64,000 nt of DNA from Rhizobium sp. Root1203 (GTDB lineage Bacteria; Pseudomonadota; Alphaproteobacteria; Rhizobiales; Rhizobiaceae): the NCBI RefSeq assembly GCF_001424945.1, contig NZ_LMCW01000016.1, forward strand, positions 17,445-81,444, in the 5' to 3' direction. This document shows, piece after piece, positions 8,569 through 17,354 of the stretch (positions are counted from its first letter, which is position 1; each line of letters opens with the position of its first letter). Below the pieces are notes generated by a model. It had not been told where the DNA came from and did not search any database. It saw nothing but the letters and a program-made list of their open reading frames with translations. A program made the translations under genes and the position numbers.

Positions 8569-9366
8569 TCAGGCCGTCGCCGCTTTTGCGTCCCTGAGTT
8601 CGGCCAGCCTGTGCACGACGGTCGGAGGCAACGGCAGATCGGGATTGCGCTCCGCCGTGTCGACCAGCAGTTCATCGCTCGCGCGCTCCGTCACCTCGAT
8701 CAGATGGGCGAAAAACGCGTCCGGGTCCATGCCAGGCTGGATGGCCGGCAAAATCCTGACCTTGAAGTGGCCGGGATAGCGCATGGTGCTGCGGCGAGGC
8801 CAGAAGAGGCCCGGATGCATGGCGACCGGCACGACCGGCAATTTCAGGTCGCGGTACATGCGTGCGATGCCATATTTGTAAGCCGGTTCGGCACCGGGCG
8901 GGCGCCGTGTGCCCTCGGGGTAGATGATCAGCTGGCGGCCGGTTGCAAGCTCTTCCTTCGTCCGCTTCAGAGCTTCGACCATGACCTTGCCACGGGCGCC
9001 GCGATTGATCGGGATCATGCGCTGTTTCTTGGCGTACCAGCCGAAGAGCGGGATCCACATGAGTTCGCGCTTCAGAATGTAGACCGGATCCTTCAGCCAC
9101 GGCAGCAGCGCGTACGTGTCCCAGAACGATTGATGCTTCGGCGCCAGGATGTAGCCGCCTTCGGGCAGGTTCTCCATCCCTTCGATTTCAAAGGTCGTGC
9201 CGACGATCTTTTTCATCAGCCAGTGGTTCGACAGCGCCCAGTTCTTGGGGACCTGGTAAGCGGTCTTGCGAGGTGCCAGGAAATAATAGGGTGAAAGCAC
9301 GATCATCCGGATGATCAGATTGGCGTAGAAGATCGTGTTGAAGAGGACGGAACGCAGGGCGATCAT
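8569..9366 (-). CDS. 1-acyl-sn-glycerol-3-phosphate acyltransferase (PlsC family)
   Basis: Membrane-bound acyltransferase that transfers an acyl chain to lysophosphatidate or a related lysolipid. The catalytic HX4D motif is at His78-Asp83 (KHQSFWD) and the glycerolphosphate-binding EGTR at 151-154, with an N-terminal hydrophobic segment at about residues 8-30. The ATG at 9366 is preceded by a GGGAA box; a TTG four codons upstream is less likely. 265 aa is normal. Rhizobia carry several PlsC-like genes, so this could be the main AGPAT or an accessory such as an ornithine-lipid enzyme. Confidence 0.88.
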   Translation of the reverse strand: MIALRSVLFNTIFYANLIIRMIVLSPYYFLAPRKTAYQVPKNWALSNHWLMKKIVGTTFEIEGMENLPEGGYILAPKHQSFWDTYALLPWLKDPVYILKRELMWIPLFGWYAKKQRMIPINRGARGKVMVEALKRTKEELATGRQLIIYPEGTRRPPGAEPAYKYGIARMYRDLKLPVVPVAMHPGLFWPRRSTMRYPGHFKVRILPAIQPGMDPDAFFAHLIEVTERASDELLVDTAERNPDLPLPPTVVHRLAELRDAKAATA

Positions 9367-9445
9367 GAACTTTCCCAAGGCCGGTGTCCGCGTGAAGGGC
9401 GGTTGCGCCCTCCTACACGATATTGGCCGCCATAAAAAGCTCTGA

Positions 9446-10162
9446 TCAGTTTTGCCCGGCTGCAGTTGCCGAGCGCAGGCCGGGATGGCGGCCGAGCCCT
9501 GTCAAATTTCGGGCGCCGGCCAGAAGAACCTTGGCATACTCGGCAAGCATGACCCGCATCGCGTTCGGATCCGTGAACCAGTTGCTGTTCTTAAGATCGG
9601 TATTGACGACCGGGTAGGGGATGAATTGCGTTTCGGGGTCCACATAGGCGAGTTCCGACAGGCTGCGCGGCATATGGTAGTTGTTGGTGACGACGAGAAC
9701 GCTCTTATAGCCCTTCGCGTGGATCCAGTTGCTGGCTTCCTCGGCATTGCCGATCGTATCGAGCGCGTCATAACCGATGTCGACGCAGCAGGAGAAGAGT
9801 TCCGGCGCGGCCTGGGTCATCTTGCGGATTTGTGCACGTGTCGTCGTTGGGTGGACGCCTGAAATCAGGAGGCGCTTGCCGGCGCCTTTCTGAAGCAGTT
9901 CCACCGCCTGGTCGATGCGCTGGTAGCCTCCCGTCAGTACGACGATCGCGTCGGCGCGAGGCTCCGGCGGCGGCTTCAGGGTTGTCACCGAATCGGCAAA
10001 GCGCAGGAAGCCGCCGAAGACGAGAGCGGCAGCAATCACGAATGCGAAACCACCCCAGCGCAGCATGCGTCTTACCAGGCTGCGGCGAACGGGCTCGCCT
10101 TCGGAGCGACGAAGCTCCGTTTTGGGACGAATCAAGTTGCGCGACATGTGGCCCATGCTCAT
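9446..10162 (-). CDS. YdcF family protein (DUF218, ElyC/SanA-like)
   Basis: 238-aa DUF218 protein with a basic N-terminus (RRSLVRRMLR) and one transmembrane helix at about residues 35-52, then a periplasmic Rossmann-like domain. The DUF218 pattern is visible: DAIVVLTGGYQRIDQAVELL, LLISGVHP, and VVTNNYHMPRS. Relatives (SanA, ElyC) affect envelope integrity, but no reaction is established. Three ATGs lie in the first six codons and none has a strong ribosome binding site, so the start may be 6-15 bases further in. It lies downstream of ftsX on the same strand. Confidence 0.87.
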   Translation of the reverse strand: MSMGHMSRNLIRPKTELRRSEGEPVRRSLVRRMLRWGGFAFVIAAALVFGGFLRFADSVTTLKPPPEPRADAIVVLTGGYQRIDQAVELLQKGAGKRLLISGVHPTTTRAQIRKMTQAAPELFSCCVDIGYDALDTIGNAEEASNWIHAKGYKSVLVVTNNYHMPRSLSELAYVDPETQFIPYPVVNTDLKNSNWFTDPNAMRVMLAEYAKVLLAGARNLTGLGRHPGLRSATAAGQN

Positions 10163-10230
10163 GAATCGAAAAATATACGCAGATTAAGGCCGCGAACAGA
10201 CGCTTTCGTGTCAAAAAGAGCAACGCACGC

Positions 10231-11241
10231 TCAATTCACGAGCCCGTCGGCGCGCGTGGGATCGGAGCGGAGAGTATCGATTTCATAGATCGTCCGCATG
10301 ACGGTCAGGCGGGCCGTGAGAGTGGTCAGCAACGCAATGACGATCATGGTCGCAAAGATGCCGGCATAACCGAGAGCCCCGACCGAGAAAGTGCCGAAAA
10401 GGGCTGTTGCCTGATCGGTCTGCGGGGTCGCCAGTGTATGGCTCTGCAGGAATCCCGCGCTGAGGAAGAACAAGGCAGCGAGCCCGCTGCCGACTGCCGA
10501 TCCCTTGAGGCTGATCTTCAGGAAGTGCTTCTGGAACTCGTTGGCGACGAACGAGCTTTCGGCGCCGACGAAGTGCAGGACCTCGACAATGTGGCGATTG
10601 CCGGACAGCGCACCGCGCGTTGCAAAGACCACCGTCAGCACCATCGCCGAGAAGACGAGCAGCAGCACGCCGGTGCCGATCATCACAGTGGTATGGGCCA
10701 TCGAGACGAGGCGGTCGACCCAGTTGCGATGATCGTCAAGCGAGGATTGCGGTATGCTCTCCTTCAGGAGCGAACGCATCGCCTCGAAATCGGGCGGGTT
10801 GCTTTCATCGATCGTGATGATGACGAGGCGGGGAACGGGGAGTTCCTTGATGTCCAGACCAGCGCCAAGCCAGGGCTCGAGCAGACGGGCGGTCGCCGCC
10901 TCATCGACAATCTGGCCGCTCTTCGTGCCGACGAAGGTCAGGGCGATATCGCGGGCCTGGACCAGGGCCTTTTCCATGTCCAGCCCGTCGTCGGGCTTGA
11001 TCTGAATGGTGATCTCGCGGGAAATCTGGCCTTCCCAGCTTGCCGCCGTCGAACGCACCATGCTGACGCCGCCAAGCGTCAGGCAGGCGAGAAAAGCCAT
11101 GATGGCGATCACCACCATCAGTGCATTGCCCTGTATGTTGGCCGAGGGAAGGATAGGCGCTGTCGGACGCACCTTCATTTCGGGCCGTTTCTGGCCCTTT
11201 GCGGCTGGCTGCTTTGCGGAGCGGGGCGCGGGTTCAGTCAT
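10231..11241 (-). CDS. ftsX: Cell division protein FtsX (ABC transporter permease-like)
   Basis: Integral membrane partner of FtsE; the pair couples the divisome to periplasmic peptidoglycan hydrolysis. The 336-aa protein has a Pro/Lys-rich cytoplasmic N-tail, a first membrane helix around residues 38-60, a periplasmic loop and three further helices, with the ALSGNRHIVEVLHFVGA coupling-helix region and a C-terminal FtsX domain. The start overlaps the ftsE stop by eight bases. Order ftsE-ftsX is the usual one. Divergence from typical FtsX is normal in this group. Confidence 0.93.
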   Translation of the reverse strand: MTEPAPRSAKQPAAKGQKRPEMKVRPTAPILPSANIQGNALMVVIAIMAFLACLTLGGVSMVRSTAASWEGQISREITIQIKPDDGLDMEKALVQARDIALTFVGTKSGQIVDEAATARLLEPWLGAGLDIKELPVPRLVIITIDESNPPDFEAMRSLLKESIPQSSLDDHRNWVDRLVSMAHTTVMIGTGVLLLVFSAMVLTVVFATRGALSGNRHIVEVLHFVGAESSFVANEFQKHFLKISLKGSAVGSGLAALFFLSAGFLQSHTLATPQTDQATALFGTFSVGALGYAGIFATMIVIALLTTLTARLTVMRTIYEIDTLRSDPTRADGLVN

Positions 11242-11893
11242 GGATATCGAGATGCCCTTCCGACAGAATCATGCGGCGGGCTTCAACCTGGTCCATCAGC
11301 GTCAGGTCGTGGGTGGCGATGACAACGGCGGTTCCGAGACGGTTCAGTTCGAGAAAGAGGTTCAGCAATCGACGGGCCATCGGTGGGTCGACATTGGCGG
11401 TCGGCTCATCGGCAAGCAGGATTTCCGGGCGATCGATGAGGGCGCGTGCGATTGCGGCGCGCTGCTTCTCGCCGCCCGAAAGCACAGGCGGCAGAACATT
11501 GATGCGTTCGCCAAGCCCGACCCATTTCAACAGCTCCAGCACATCGGTCTTGTAGGAACTCTCGTCCTTGCCGCGCACCCGCAAGGGCAGTGCCACATTC
11601 TCGTAGGTCGTCAGGTGGTCGAGGAGGCGGAACTCCTGGAAGATGATGCCGACGCGCCGACGCATCAGCGGCAGTTCCTGGCGCGGAATATCCGAGATAT
11701 CGCGGCCGAACATGCGGATCAGGCCGCGGGTCGGTTGCAGCGACAGGAAGAGAAGCCTGAGCAGCGTCGTCTTGCCGGCGCCAGAAGGCCCGGTCAGGAA
11801 CTGGAAGGATTTCTTCGGGATGTCGAAGGTTAGGTCCCGGAGAATTTCCGGTCCCATCCCATAGCGCAAACCGACATTCTCGAAGTGGATCAA
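11234..11893 (-). CDS. ftsE: Cell division ATP-binding protein FtsE
   Basis: ABC-type ATPase of the divisome that works with FtsX at the inner membrane. Walker A GPSGAGKT is at residues 35-42, the signature LSGGEKQR at 138-145 and Walker B LLADEP at 159-164, with the H-loop ATHD following. I choose the TTG at 11893 because it gives the canonical N-terminus (M)IHFENVGLRYG and 219 aa; there is no ATG near and the ribosome binding site is weak. The open frame continues 40 codons upstream into the inverted repeat at 11.93 kb, which is unlikely to be coding. Confidence 0.92.
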   Translation of the reverse strand: MIHFENVGLRYGMGPEILRDLTFDIPKKSFQFLTGPSGAGKTTLLRLLFLSLQPTRGLIRMFGRDISDIPRQELPLMRRRVGIIFQEFRLLDHLTTYENVALPLRVRGKDESSYKTDVLELLKWVGLGERINVLPPVLSGGEKQRAAIARALIDRPEILLADEPTANVDPPMARRLLNLFLELNRLGTAVVIATHDLTLMDQVEARRMILSEGHLDIHD

Positions 11894-11928
11894 CGGGCAG
11901 CTCAGTCTTTTGTTTGTTTGACCGTAGG

Positions 11929-11955
11929 ACTTGTTAACCAACTCCGTTAACAAGT
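11929..11955. promoter_or_regulatory. 10-bp inverted repeat upstream of ftsE
   Basis: ACTTGTTAAC and GTTAACAAGT form perfect arms with a 7-base centre, 36-62 bases ahead of the ftsE TTG. The arms carry TTAAC motifs as in CtrA boxes, but the TTAA-TTAA spacing is 9 rather than the canonical 7. A further TTAACCATTAA lies at about 12006-12016. It could be an operator for ftsE or for the divergent gene at 12.1 kb. Confidence 0.5.
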
Positions 11956-12099
11956 GGTAAATTCGAGCGGAAAGGCGCCCGTTTGAAGGCGATCTTTGCA
12001 AAGCATTAACCATTAAAATTTACGACTGAGCAGGATTCGTTTCAATGCCGGATTTTTTATTCGGCCTGAAGCCATGCGGACACCGGAAAGGCCGTCATC

Positions 12100-12753
12100 A
12101 TGACCTCCTCCTCGTTCAGACGCCAGGCAGCCGGCCGGGCCTACGACTTTCTTCCGCCCGAGCCCGTCAAACGGGATGCTCGCCAGGGCCACGCCGCCGA
12201 TATTGCGGACGCCGAATTCGTGGTGATCGGCAGCGGTCGCGCCCCTGAACCCCGCGCGGGCAGTTTCAACGACAATCGCAGGTGCAATTCGGCAACGGCG
12301 CCAAGGCAGCCCCCTTCCTTCAGACCAGCCTCGTCGCTTGCGCGCTACGGCGAAGCCCGGCTGCAGCAGGCTTCCGCCAAGGGTTTTGCAGCGTTCGTGT
12401 TTGCAGTCTGCGTGCTGGTATTCGGGCTCTCGGGCGGCTTCTCCGGCCTTGCCCGCCCCAGCACGGTGGATCACAGTTCGCCGCTTCATTTCACGCATGT
12501 CACGGCCACACCACGGGATGCCAATGGCATGCGCGTGCTGCTGATCAACGGCATCATCGACAATATGAGCGGAACGACGCAGCTCGTCCGCCCCATTCGC
12601 GCGGATCTCTTTGTCGATGAACAGTTGACCGCGAGCATCGTCATCGACCCCTCCGTGGATGCGATTTACGGCGGCCAAAGCCGAGGTTTTTCGACCAGAG
12701 TGCAGTATGCCGGTGGAAAAATGCCGGAAGTCCGGCTTTCCTTCCTGCCCTGA
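12100..12753 (+). CDS. Hypothetical membrane protein with C-terminal extracytoplasmic domain
   Basis: 217-aa protein I cannot assign to a named family. The N-terminal ~95 residues are polar, basic and probably disordered (many Arg, Pro, Ser). One membrane helix lies at about residues 96-118 (GFAAFVFAVCVLVFGLSGG). The last 85 residues look like a small beta-rich domain (ATPRDANGMRVLLINGIIDN...RPIRADLF), as in DUF3426/FxLYD-like C-terminal domains of rhizobial zinc-ribbon proteins, although no CxxC ribbon is seen here. An AAGG box precedes the ATG. It sits between ftsE (divergent) and hpt. Confidence 0.7.
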   Translation: MTSSSFRRQAAGRAYDFLPPEPVKRDARQGHAADIADAEFVVIGSGRAPEPRAGSFNDNRRCNSATAPRQPPSFRPASSLARYGEARLQQASAKGFAAFVFAVCVLVFGLSGGFSGLARPSTVDHSSPLHFTHVTATPRDANGMRVLLINGIIDNMSGTTQLVRPIRADLFVDEQLTASIVIDPSVDAIYGGQSRGFSTRVQYAGGKMPEVRLSFLP

Positions 12754-12816
12754 GGGGTGTTTCGCGGCGCCGTTTGTGGTAACGGCTGGTGCTTGTTTTC
12801 CATGGAGCAAGCGTTA

Positions 12817-13359
12817 ATGCCCGTCGTGCGCGGAAAAAACATCGAGCCCCTCTTCACTGCCGAGCAGATTGCCGAGCGCAATCACGCCATTGCCAAGCAG
12901 ATCGCGCAGGGGCCCACCAAGGATCTCCTTGTCATCGCGATCCTCAAGGGGTCCTTCATTTTCGCGGCCGACCTGATCCGCGCCCTGCACGACAGCGGTC
13001 TTGCCCCTGAAGTCGAGTTCATCACTCTCTCGAGCTACGGGACGGGCACGGTTTCGCAGGGTGTTCGCATCGTCAAGGACATCGACAGCGATGTGCTAGA
13101 TCGCGATGTCCTGCTGATCGACGATATTCTGGAGTCCGGTCGTACGCTGCTGTTTGCGAAGGAACTGCTTTACGAGCGCGGTGCCCGACATGTCACCATT
13201 GCCGTGCTGCTCGACAAGAGCGTCAAGCGCAAGGAAAAGCTCGAAGCAGACTATGTCGGTTTCGAATGCCCTGACTATTTCGTCGTCGGCTACGGCATGG
13301 ACGTCGCCTATGCCTTCCGCGAATTGCCCTTCGTCGGCGTCGTCACCGGCGACGCCTAG
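12817..13359 (+). CDS. hpt: Hypoxanthine phosphoribosyltransferase
   Basis: Purine salvage enzyme joining hypoxanthine (or guanine) to PRPP to give IMP (GMP), cytoplasmic. The PRPP loop VLLIDDILESGRT is at residues 98-110, and the flexible-loop serine-tyrosine pair TLSSYGTGT precedes it. The C-terminal FECPDYFVVGYGMDVAY is typical. The ATG at 12817 is preceded by GGAG eight or nine bases upstream and gives 180 aa; the frame is open 20 codons further back without family similarity. Confidence 0.95.
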   Translation: MPVVRGKNIEPLFTAEQIAERNHAIAKQIAQGPTKDLLVIAILKGSFIFAADLIRALHDSGLAPEVEFITLSSYGTGTVSQGVRIVKDIDSDVLDRDVLLIDDILESGRTLLFAKELLYERGARHVTIAVLLDKSVKRKEKLEADYVGFECPDYFVVGYGMDVAYAFRELPFVGVVTGDA

Positions 13360-13475
13360 TAGCGCCGGACAGACGGGTTGTTAACCATCCCGTCCATCGC
13401 TTGCCGCCGTTTACCGATCGCAAAGGAAAGTCGTGTGATTTCCGTGTCAGGGCATGAAACGGAGCAATGCACACC

Positions 13476-13835
13476 ATGGCAAAAATTCTGATTACGGAAG
13501 ACGAGGATTCCCTGCGCTCTTTCGTAGCCCGCGCTTTGCGTCTTGACGGTCATGAGACCGAAGAAGCAGCAGACGGTGCGGAAGGATTGGAGAAGCTGAG
13601 AGACGGCGCCTACGACCTTCTGCTTTCCGATATCCGTATGCCTGTCATGGACGGCATCGAACTCGCGCACCAGGCGAAATCCGCCTTTCCGGCGCTGAAA
13701 ATTCTGTTGATGACCGGCTACGCCGAGCAGCGTGAGCGCGCCGACGATCTGGCGGAAAAAATCGTCGACGTCGTTTCCAAACCCTTTGCTTTGCCTGACA
13801 TCCGCAAGGCGGTGGCACGGGCCCTGGCCGCATAA
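13476..13835 (+). CDS. cpdR: CpdR-like single-domain response regulator
   Basis: 119-aa stand-alone receiver domain with the phosphoacceptor Asp52 (LLLSDIRMPVMDG), the acidic pair Glu8/Asp9, Thr/Ala at MTGYAE and Lys at VSKPF. Size and sequence match CpdR, which in Caulobacter and Sinorhizobium steers ClpXP and cell-cycle proteolysis when unphosphorylated. An ATG three codons upstream (13467) is also possible. No output domain or kinase lies beside it, as expected for a CckA-ChpT target. A paralogous copy elsewhere in the genome is likely, so the exact paralogue is uncertain. Confidence 0.87.
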   Translation: MAKILITEDEDSLRSFVARALRLDGHETEEAADGAEGLEKLRDGAYDLLLSDIRMPVMDGIELAHQAKSAFPALKILLMTGYAEQRERADDLAEKIVDVVSKPFALPDIRKAVARALAA

Positions 13836-13878
13836 GAGGTGAGGAGCCTGTCGAGGTCGGCAGACAGGTCCGCTCCGG

Positions 13879-14358
13879 CTAGTTGGGGATGAATTTCCCC
13901 TCGTAGCGCACCCGGAAGTTTCGCCGCTGGAAGTCCTGCTGAAAACAAACGAAGATCAACTCGATATCGGGCGCCTCGCCGCGCTTGTGGAGCAGGCTGA
14001 GGGTGATCACAATGACGCCGGCATAGCCGCGCGTGAGTTTGAACGCTGCGTTGCGGATCACATTCGCTTCGGCGTCCTGCCGGTCGTCGCGCCGTTCATA
14101 GATGATCCAGAAGCGGCAAATGTCCCAGGTCGAGCGCAGGATTTCGGTGACTTCCGCCTGGAATTGTTCGGCATGCATGTCGGGCGCCCAGGAGAGCGTC
14201 TGCTCGCCCTCGTCGGCCACGACATTCAGGTAACCGTCGTAGTCGCCGGTGCTCGACAGCGCGTTCTCGATCATCTCGAACGCTGTATTTTCACCGATTA
14301 CCGTCTTAAAAAGAATTGCCATCGAATCGCTATCGTTAGTCGCCTGCTCCGGCGACAT
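13879..14358 (-). CDS. YbjN domain-containing protein
   Basis: 159-aa soluble protein resembling YbjN/DUF1790-type proteins, a fold related to type III secretion chaperones but of unknown role. Visible blocks are VVADEGEQTLSWAP, an acidic CRFWIIYERRDD stretch and AFKLTRGYAGVIVITLSLL. The first ATG at 14358 gives 159 aa; an internal ATG at 14322 (MAILFKTVIGEN) may be the true start, giving 147 aa. Neither has a strong ribosome binding site. It converges on the cpdR-like gene. Confidence 0.72.
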   Translation of the reverse strand: MSPEQATNDSDSMAILFKTVIGENTAFEMIENALSSTGDYDGYLNVVADEGEQTLSWAPDMHAEQFQAEVTEILRSTWDICRFWIIYERRDDRQDAEANVIRNAAFKLTRGYAGVIVITLSLLHKRGEAPDIELIFVCFQQDFQRRNFRVRYEGKFIPN

Positions 14359-14536
14359 TACGAAGCTTCGGGCATGCAGGAATAGTGTCTTCCTGTGGAA
14401 TTTTAGAAGATGCTATCGCCTCTACCGTTGGAGGCATAGCACGGGCGAAACCTATCATCCAGAGCCCGGGCACTTGCTATGCGCGTGCTTGCCGCCATGT
14501 GACAGTTGCGCGCGGCGAAGAGGGCATTCCGCTGCA

Positions 14537-17290
14537 CTACTGGACATCGAGCAGGCGTTCCAGGTAGCGCCGCTCCATCTCCTGCGGCGGATTGTTGCCG
14601 AGTTTTTCGCGGATTGCGTCCAGGATCTCGCGGGCGCGCTGGACGTCAATCTCGTCAGGCACCTTCACTTGATCGCCAAAGTCCGGTCCGTCCGCACGGC
14701 GAGGGCGACCGAGCGGGTCGCGGCCGTTCTGGTTGCCTTGTCCGACCTGGCCTTGCGGTCCCTGCCCCTGCCCCTGCTGCGCCTGCATCATCTGGCTCAT
14801 CATGTCGCGCGCACCCTGACGAAGCGCTTCCAGGGCGCGTCCCTGGCCCTGGATTGCCGGTTCGCCGCGGCCTTGGCCGAGTTCGCGACCGGCGCCGTCC
14901 ATTTCGCGCTGTGCCTGGCCGAAGCCAGGTCCCGGCTTCATGCCCATATCGCCGAGGCCCTTCTGCAGCTCTCCCAGCTGCTTGCCGAGTTCGTCCTGCC
15001 GCGAACGCAACTGCTTCAGCGCTTCGCGCAACTGATCCGCCGTCAGCTGGTCGGACGGCGATTGGCCGGGCGAATTCTGCTGGTCTTGCTGGCCCTGCTG
15101 CTGATCCTGCGGCATGCCGTCGTCATCCATCGGCATGTCGTCCAGCAGCGGATCGTTCATCCCCATATTGGGGTCGCCGCGCTGCATGCGGTCCTTGAGC
15201 TGTTGATCCAGCTTGAAGGTCTCTTCCATCAATTTCTGCTGGTCGCGCAGGATCTGGCCCAACTTGTCCATCTGCTGACGCATCTGGCTGTTGTCCTTGC
15301 CTTGCTGCTGCCCCTGCGGTCTGCCCGCCTGAAGGTTGTTCATCATCCTCTGCAATTCGGACAACATCTGCTGCGCCGCATCGCGATTGCCGGAGCGCGC
15401 CAAATTCTCGATCTGGTCCATCATCCGCTCCAGGTCCTGCTGGCGAAGGACATTCTGGGCGTTCTGGTTGGGCTGCATCGGCGCATTCTGCAGGCGCTGG
15501 GCGAGTTCCTTCATGTAGTCCTGCATCGCCTTGCGCAGTTCGTCCATGAGCTTCTTGATTTCGGCGTCGGGCGCGTTGCGTTGCAGGGCGTCGGCCAGGT
15601 TCTGCTGGGCATTGCGCAGGGTGCGTTCGGCCTGGGAAAGATCCCCGTCCTCCATCCCGACCGCGATATCCCAGAGGTAGTCCGCGGTGTCCTTCAGGGC
15701 CTCCTCGCCCCTCGCGAGCTTCATCCGCGTCAGCGCGGATTGCAGCAGCAGGTAGTTGGTCAACTTCGGGATCGTCTCTTCCGGACGGATCGTCAACGCT
15801 TCGTTGAGGGCAATTGCCTCAGGCATCCTGCGCGTATCGAGCGCGAAAACCTGACGTTCCTCGGCGACGGCAGCCGCAAGCGGCTCGCTGAACGGACGGC
15901 TCGGCAGTGTCATTTCATGCGGCGGGCTGCGGCCCGTCTGGCCGGCTGCATCCTTGGCGACGAGGGTGATGCGAACCCGTTTGCCGGCGAGCGGGTGTTC
16001 GGTCAGGTTCTTGCTGGTCAGTCCCTTGGCGTCGCGCGCGTTGCGGCGTGGAACGTCGAGCCGATACTCCGGAAGCGGGTAGAGGGGCGTCGCCGCAGGA
16101 TCGGTTTCGAGTGGGACGATCTCTGCATGGGCGTCCTGTACGCCGTAGTCGTCCTTGATCGTAAAGCCGATCTCCAGTGCGCCGTTGACGGTAGGCTTCG
16201 GCAGTCCGTTGAATGCGATCTCAGGCGCCTTATCGGGAATGACATCGAAGGTCCAGGTTCGGCCGTTTACCAGCAGCGCACCATTTTCTTCAAGCTTCAT
16301 GAGGTGGGTACTGGCGGATGGGGGAGCGGGGGCGCCCGGCTGTGGTGCGGTTGGTGCAGGCTGCGTCTTGGGATCCTCCGCCGCGGCGATCTCCAGCGTC
16401 CGTCCGTCTTCCTTCTTGAAGATGACCTTTTCGTCGGCTTTGCCCCCGCTGACACGAACCGTGAGGTTGGACATCTGCGGAATTCGGATCGCCGCCTGTT
16501 CGGTGCCGGTCGCTGTCAAATAGACCGGCGCGCGGCCGGTATAGGGCGGCGGCGTCACCCAGGCATCGATGCGAACCGCTGGATCGCCAGCCTGCGGCTC
16601 CGGCCGCGACTGCAGGGCGTCGGCAATCGAACCGCCATTGGTCGACAGCGAATAGCCGAATGCAATCACCACCAGCAAGGCGGGAACGGCGCGCAGCGCC
16701 CAACGGTCATGCGCTGCGATGTCGGGTTGAGGAAATCCCGCATCGAGCGTGGCAATCTTTTCCGCCATGCGCGTCTGGTGTTCCCGCCAGAGAGCCCGCG
16801 CGAACGGCGTGTCGAACGCCGGCTCGTCCTCCTGCACGGTGACCGGCTGATGCGGCAGGCCGTTGCGATCTTCCAGAAGACGATCGGCTGCGCCCGAAGC
16901 GGGCCAGTGCAGCTTTCGGAACGGATAAAGAGTGGCCAGAAACGCAACGCCGAAGAGGATCAGAAGCGTTACGCGGATCCAATCGGGTACCAAGCGGAAG
17001 ATACCGAACCAGGACGTTGCGAGGTATAGCGCGACCAGCGACAGGATGGGTAGTAGCAGGGGGAGCAACTGCTCGGACAGTAGGACGATGCGCGCAAGAA
17101 AACGCTTCGCCGCAACCAGCCGCGCCAAGGGCGGCCTCAGGGCAAACGCACCGTTCTTCTCCCTGCTGGAGCTCTTCTTCAATCCGGTCTCCGCGATCTG
17201 GCATTTACGGGGCAGAGGGCGCTTCCGGCGATTGCTGGGCAATTCGCTCTCGGGAAAAGATAACATTCTTTGTGGCGAAGGCGAGGGCAA
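14537..17290 (-). CDS. TIGR02302 family protein (DUF4175), large membrane protein with Q-rich C-terminus
   Basis: A large protein of the TIGR02302/DUF4175 family, found in alphaproteobacteria and of unknown function. Two membrane helices lie near residues 72-120 (LLLPILSLVALYLATSWFG; VTLLILFGVAFLATLY) and a third near 210 (RAVPALLVVIAFGYSL). A periplasmic region follows with Ig-like strands, then a long charged helical segment and a low-complexity Gln/Met/Gly-rich tail from about residue 600. The start is unsure: the first ATG gives 917 aa, but a TTG at 17182 with GGAG six bases ahead (giving KKSSSREKNG) is a good alternative of 881 aa. Confidence 0.85.
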   Translation of the reverse strand: MPSPSPQRMLSFPESELPSNRRKRPLPRKCQIAETGLKKSSSREKNGAFALRPPLARLVAAKRFLARIVLLSEQLLPLLLPILSLVALYLATSWFGIFRLVPDWIRVTLLILFGVAFLATLYPFRKLHWPASGAADRLLEDRNGLPHQPVTVQEDEPAFDTPFARALWREHQTRMAEKIATLDAGFPQPDIAAHDRWALRAVPALLVVIAFGYSLSTNGGSIADALQSRPEPQAGDPAVRIDAWVTPPPYTGRAPVYLTATGTEQAAIRIPQMSNLTVRVSGGKADEKVIFKKEDGRTLEIAAAEDPKTQPAPTAPQPGAPAPPSASTHLMKLEENGALLVNGRTWTFDVIPDKAPEIAFNGLPKPTVNGALEIGFTIKDDYGVQDAHAEIVPLETDPAATPLYPLPEYRLDVPRRNARDAKGLTSKNLTEHPLAGKRVRITLVAKDAAGQTGRSPPHEMTLPSRPFSEPLAAAVAEERQVFALDTRRMPEAIALNEALTIRPEETIPKLTNYLLLQSALTRMKLARGEEALKDTADYLWDIAVGMEDGDLSQAERTLRNAQQNLADALQRNAPDAEIKKLMDELRKAMQDYMKELAQRLQNAPMQPNQNAQNVLRQQDLERMMDQIENLARSGNRDAAQQMLSELQRMMNNLQAGRPQGQQQGKDNSQMRQQMDKLGQILRDQQKLMEETFKLDQQLKDRMQRGDPNMGMNDPLLDDMPMDDDGMPQDQQQGQQDQQNSPGQSPSDQLTADQLREALKQLRSRQDELGKQLGELQKGLGDMGMKPGPGFGQAQREMDGAGRELGQGRGEPAIQGQGRALEALRQGARDMMSQMMQAQQGQGQGPQGQVGQGNQNGRDPLGRPRRADGPDFGDQVKVPDEIDVQRAREILDAIREKLGNNPPQEMERRYLERLLDVQ

Positions 17291-17354
17291 CCCGGCCGCG
17301 ATGCCGGTTTTTCGCGCCTATTCGCCAAAAAGTGATGTCGAACCGGAGCGGCTT

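Noticed and set aside
12013..12810. 265-codon minus-strand ORF over the 12.1 kb membrane gene
   Set aside because: No similarity seen, and it covers the likely promoter region between ftsE and the plus-strand gene.
15050..15560. Gln-rich repeats in the TIGR02302 protein as a mobile or phase-variable tract
   Set aside because: The DNA has no exact tandem unit; it is low-complexity coding sequence typical of the family's C-terminus.
14249..17029. Very long plus-strand ORF (926 codons) opposite the TIGR02302 gene
   Set aside because: It is the mirror of the minus-strand gene: rich in Leu/His/Arg, no family signature, and the minus-strand frame has the membrane helices and family blocks.
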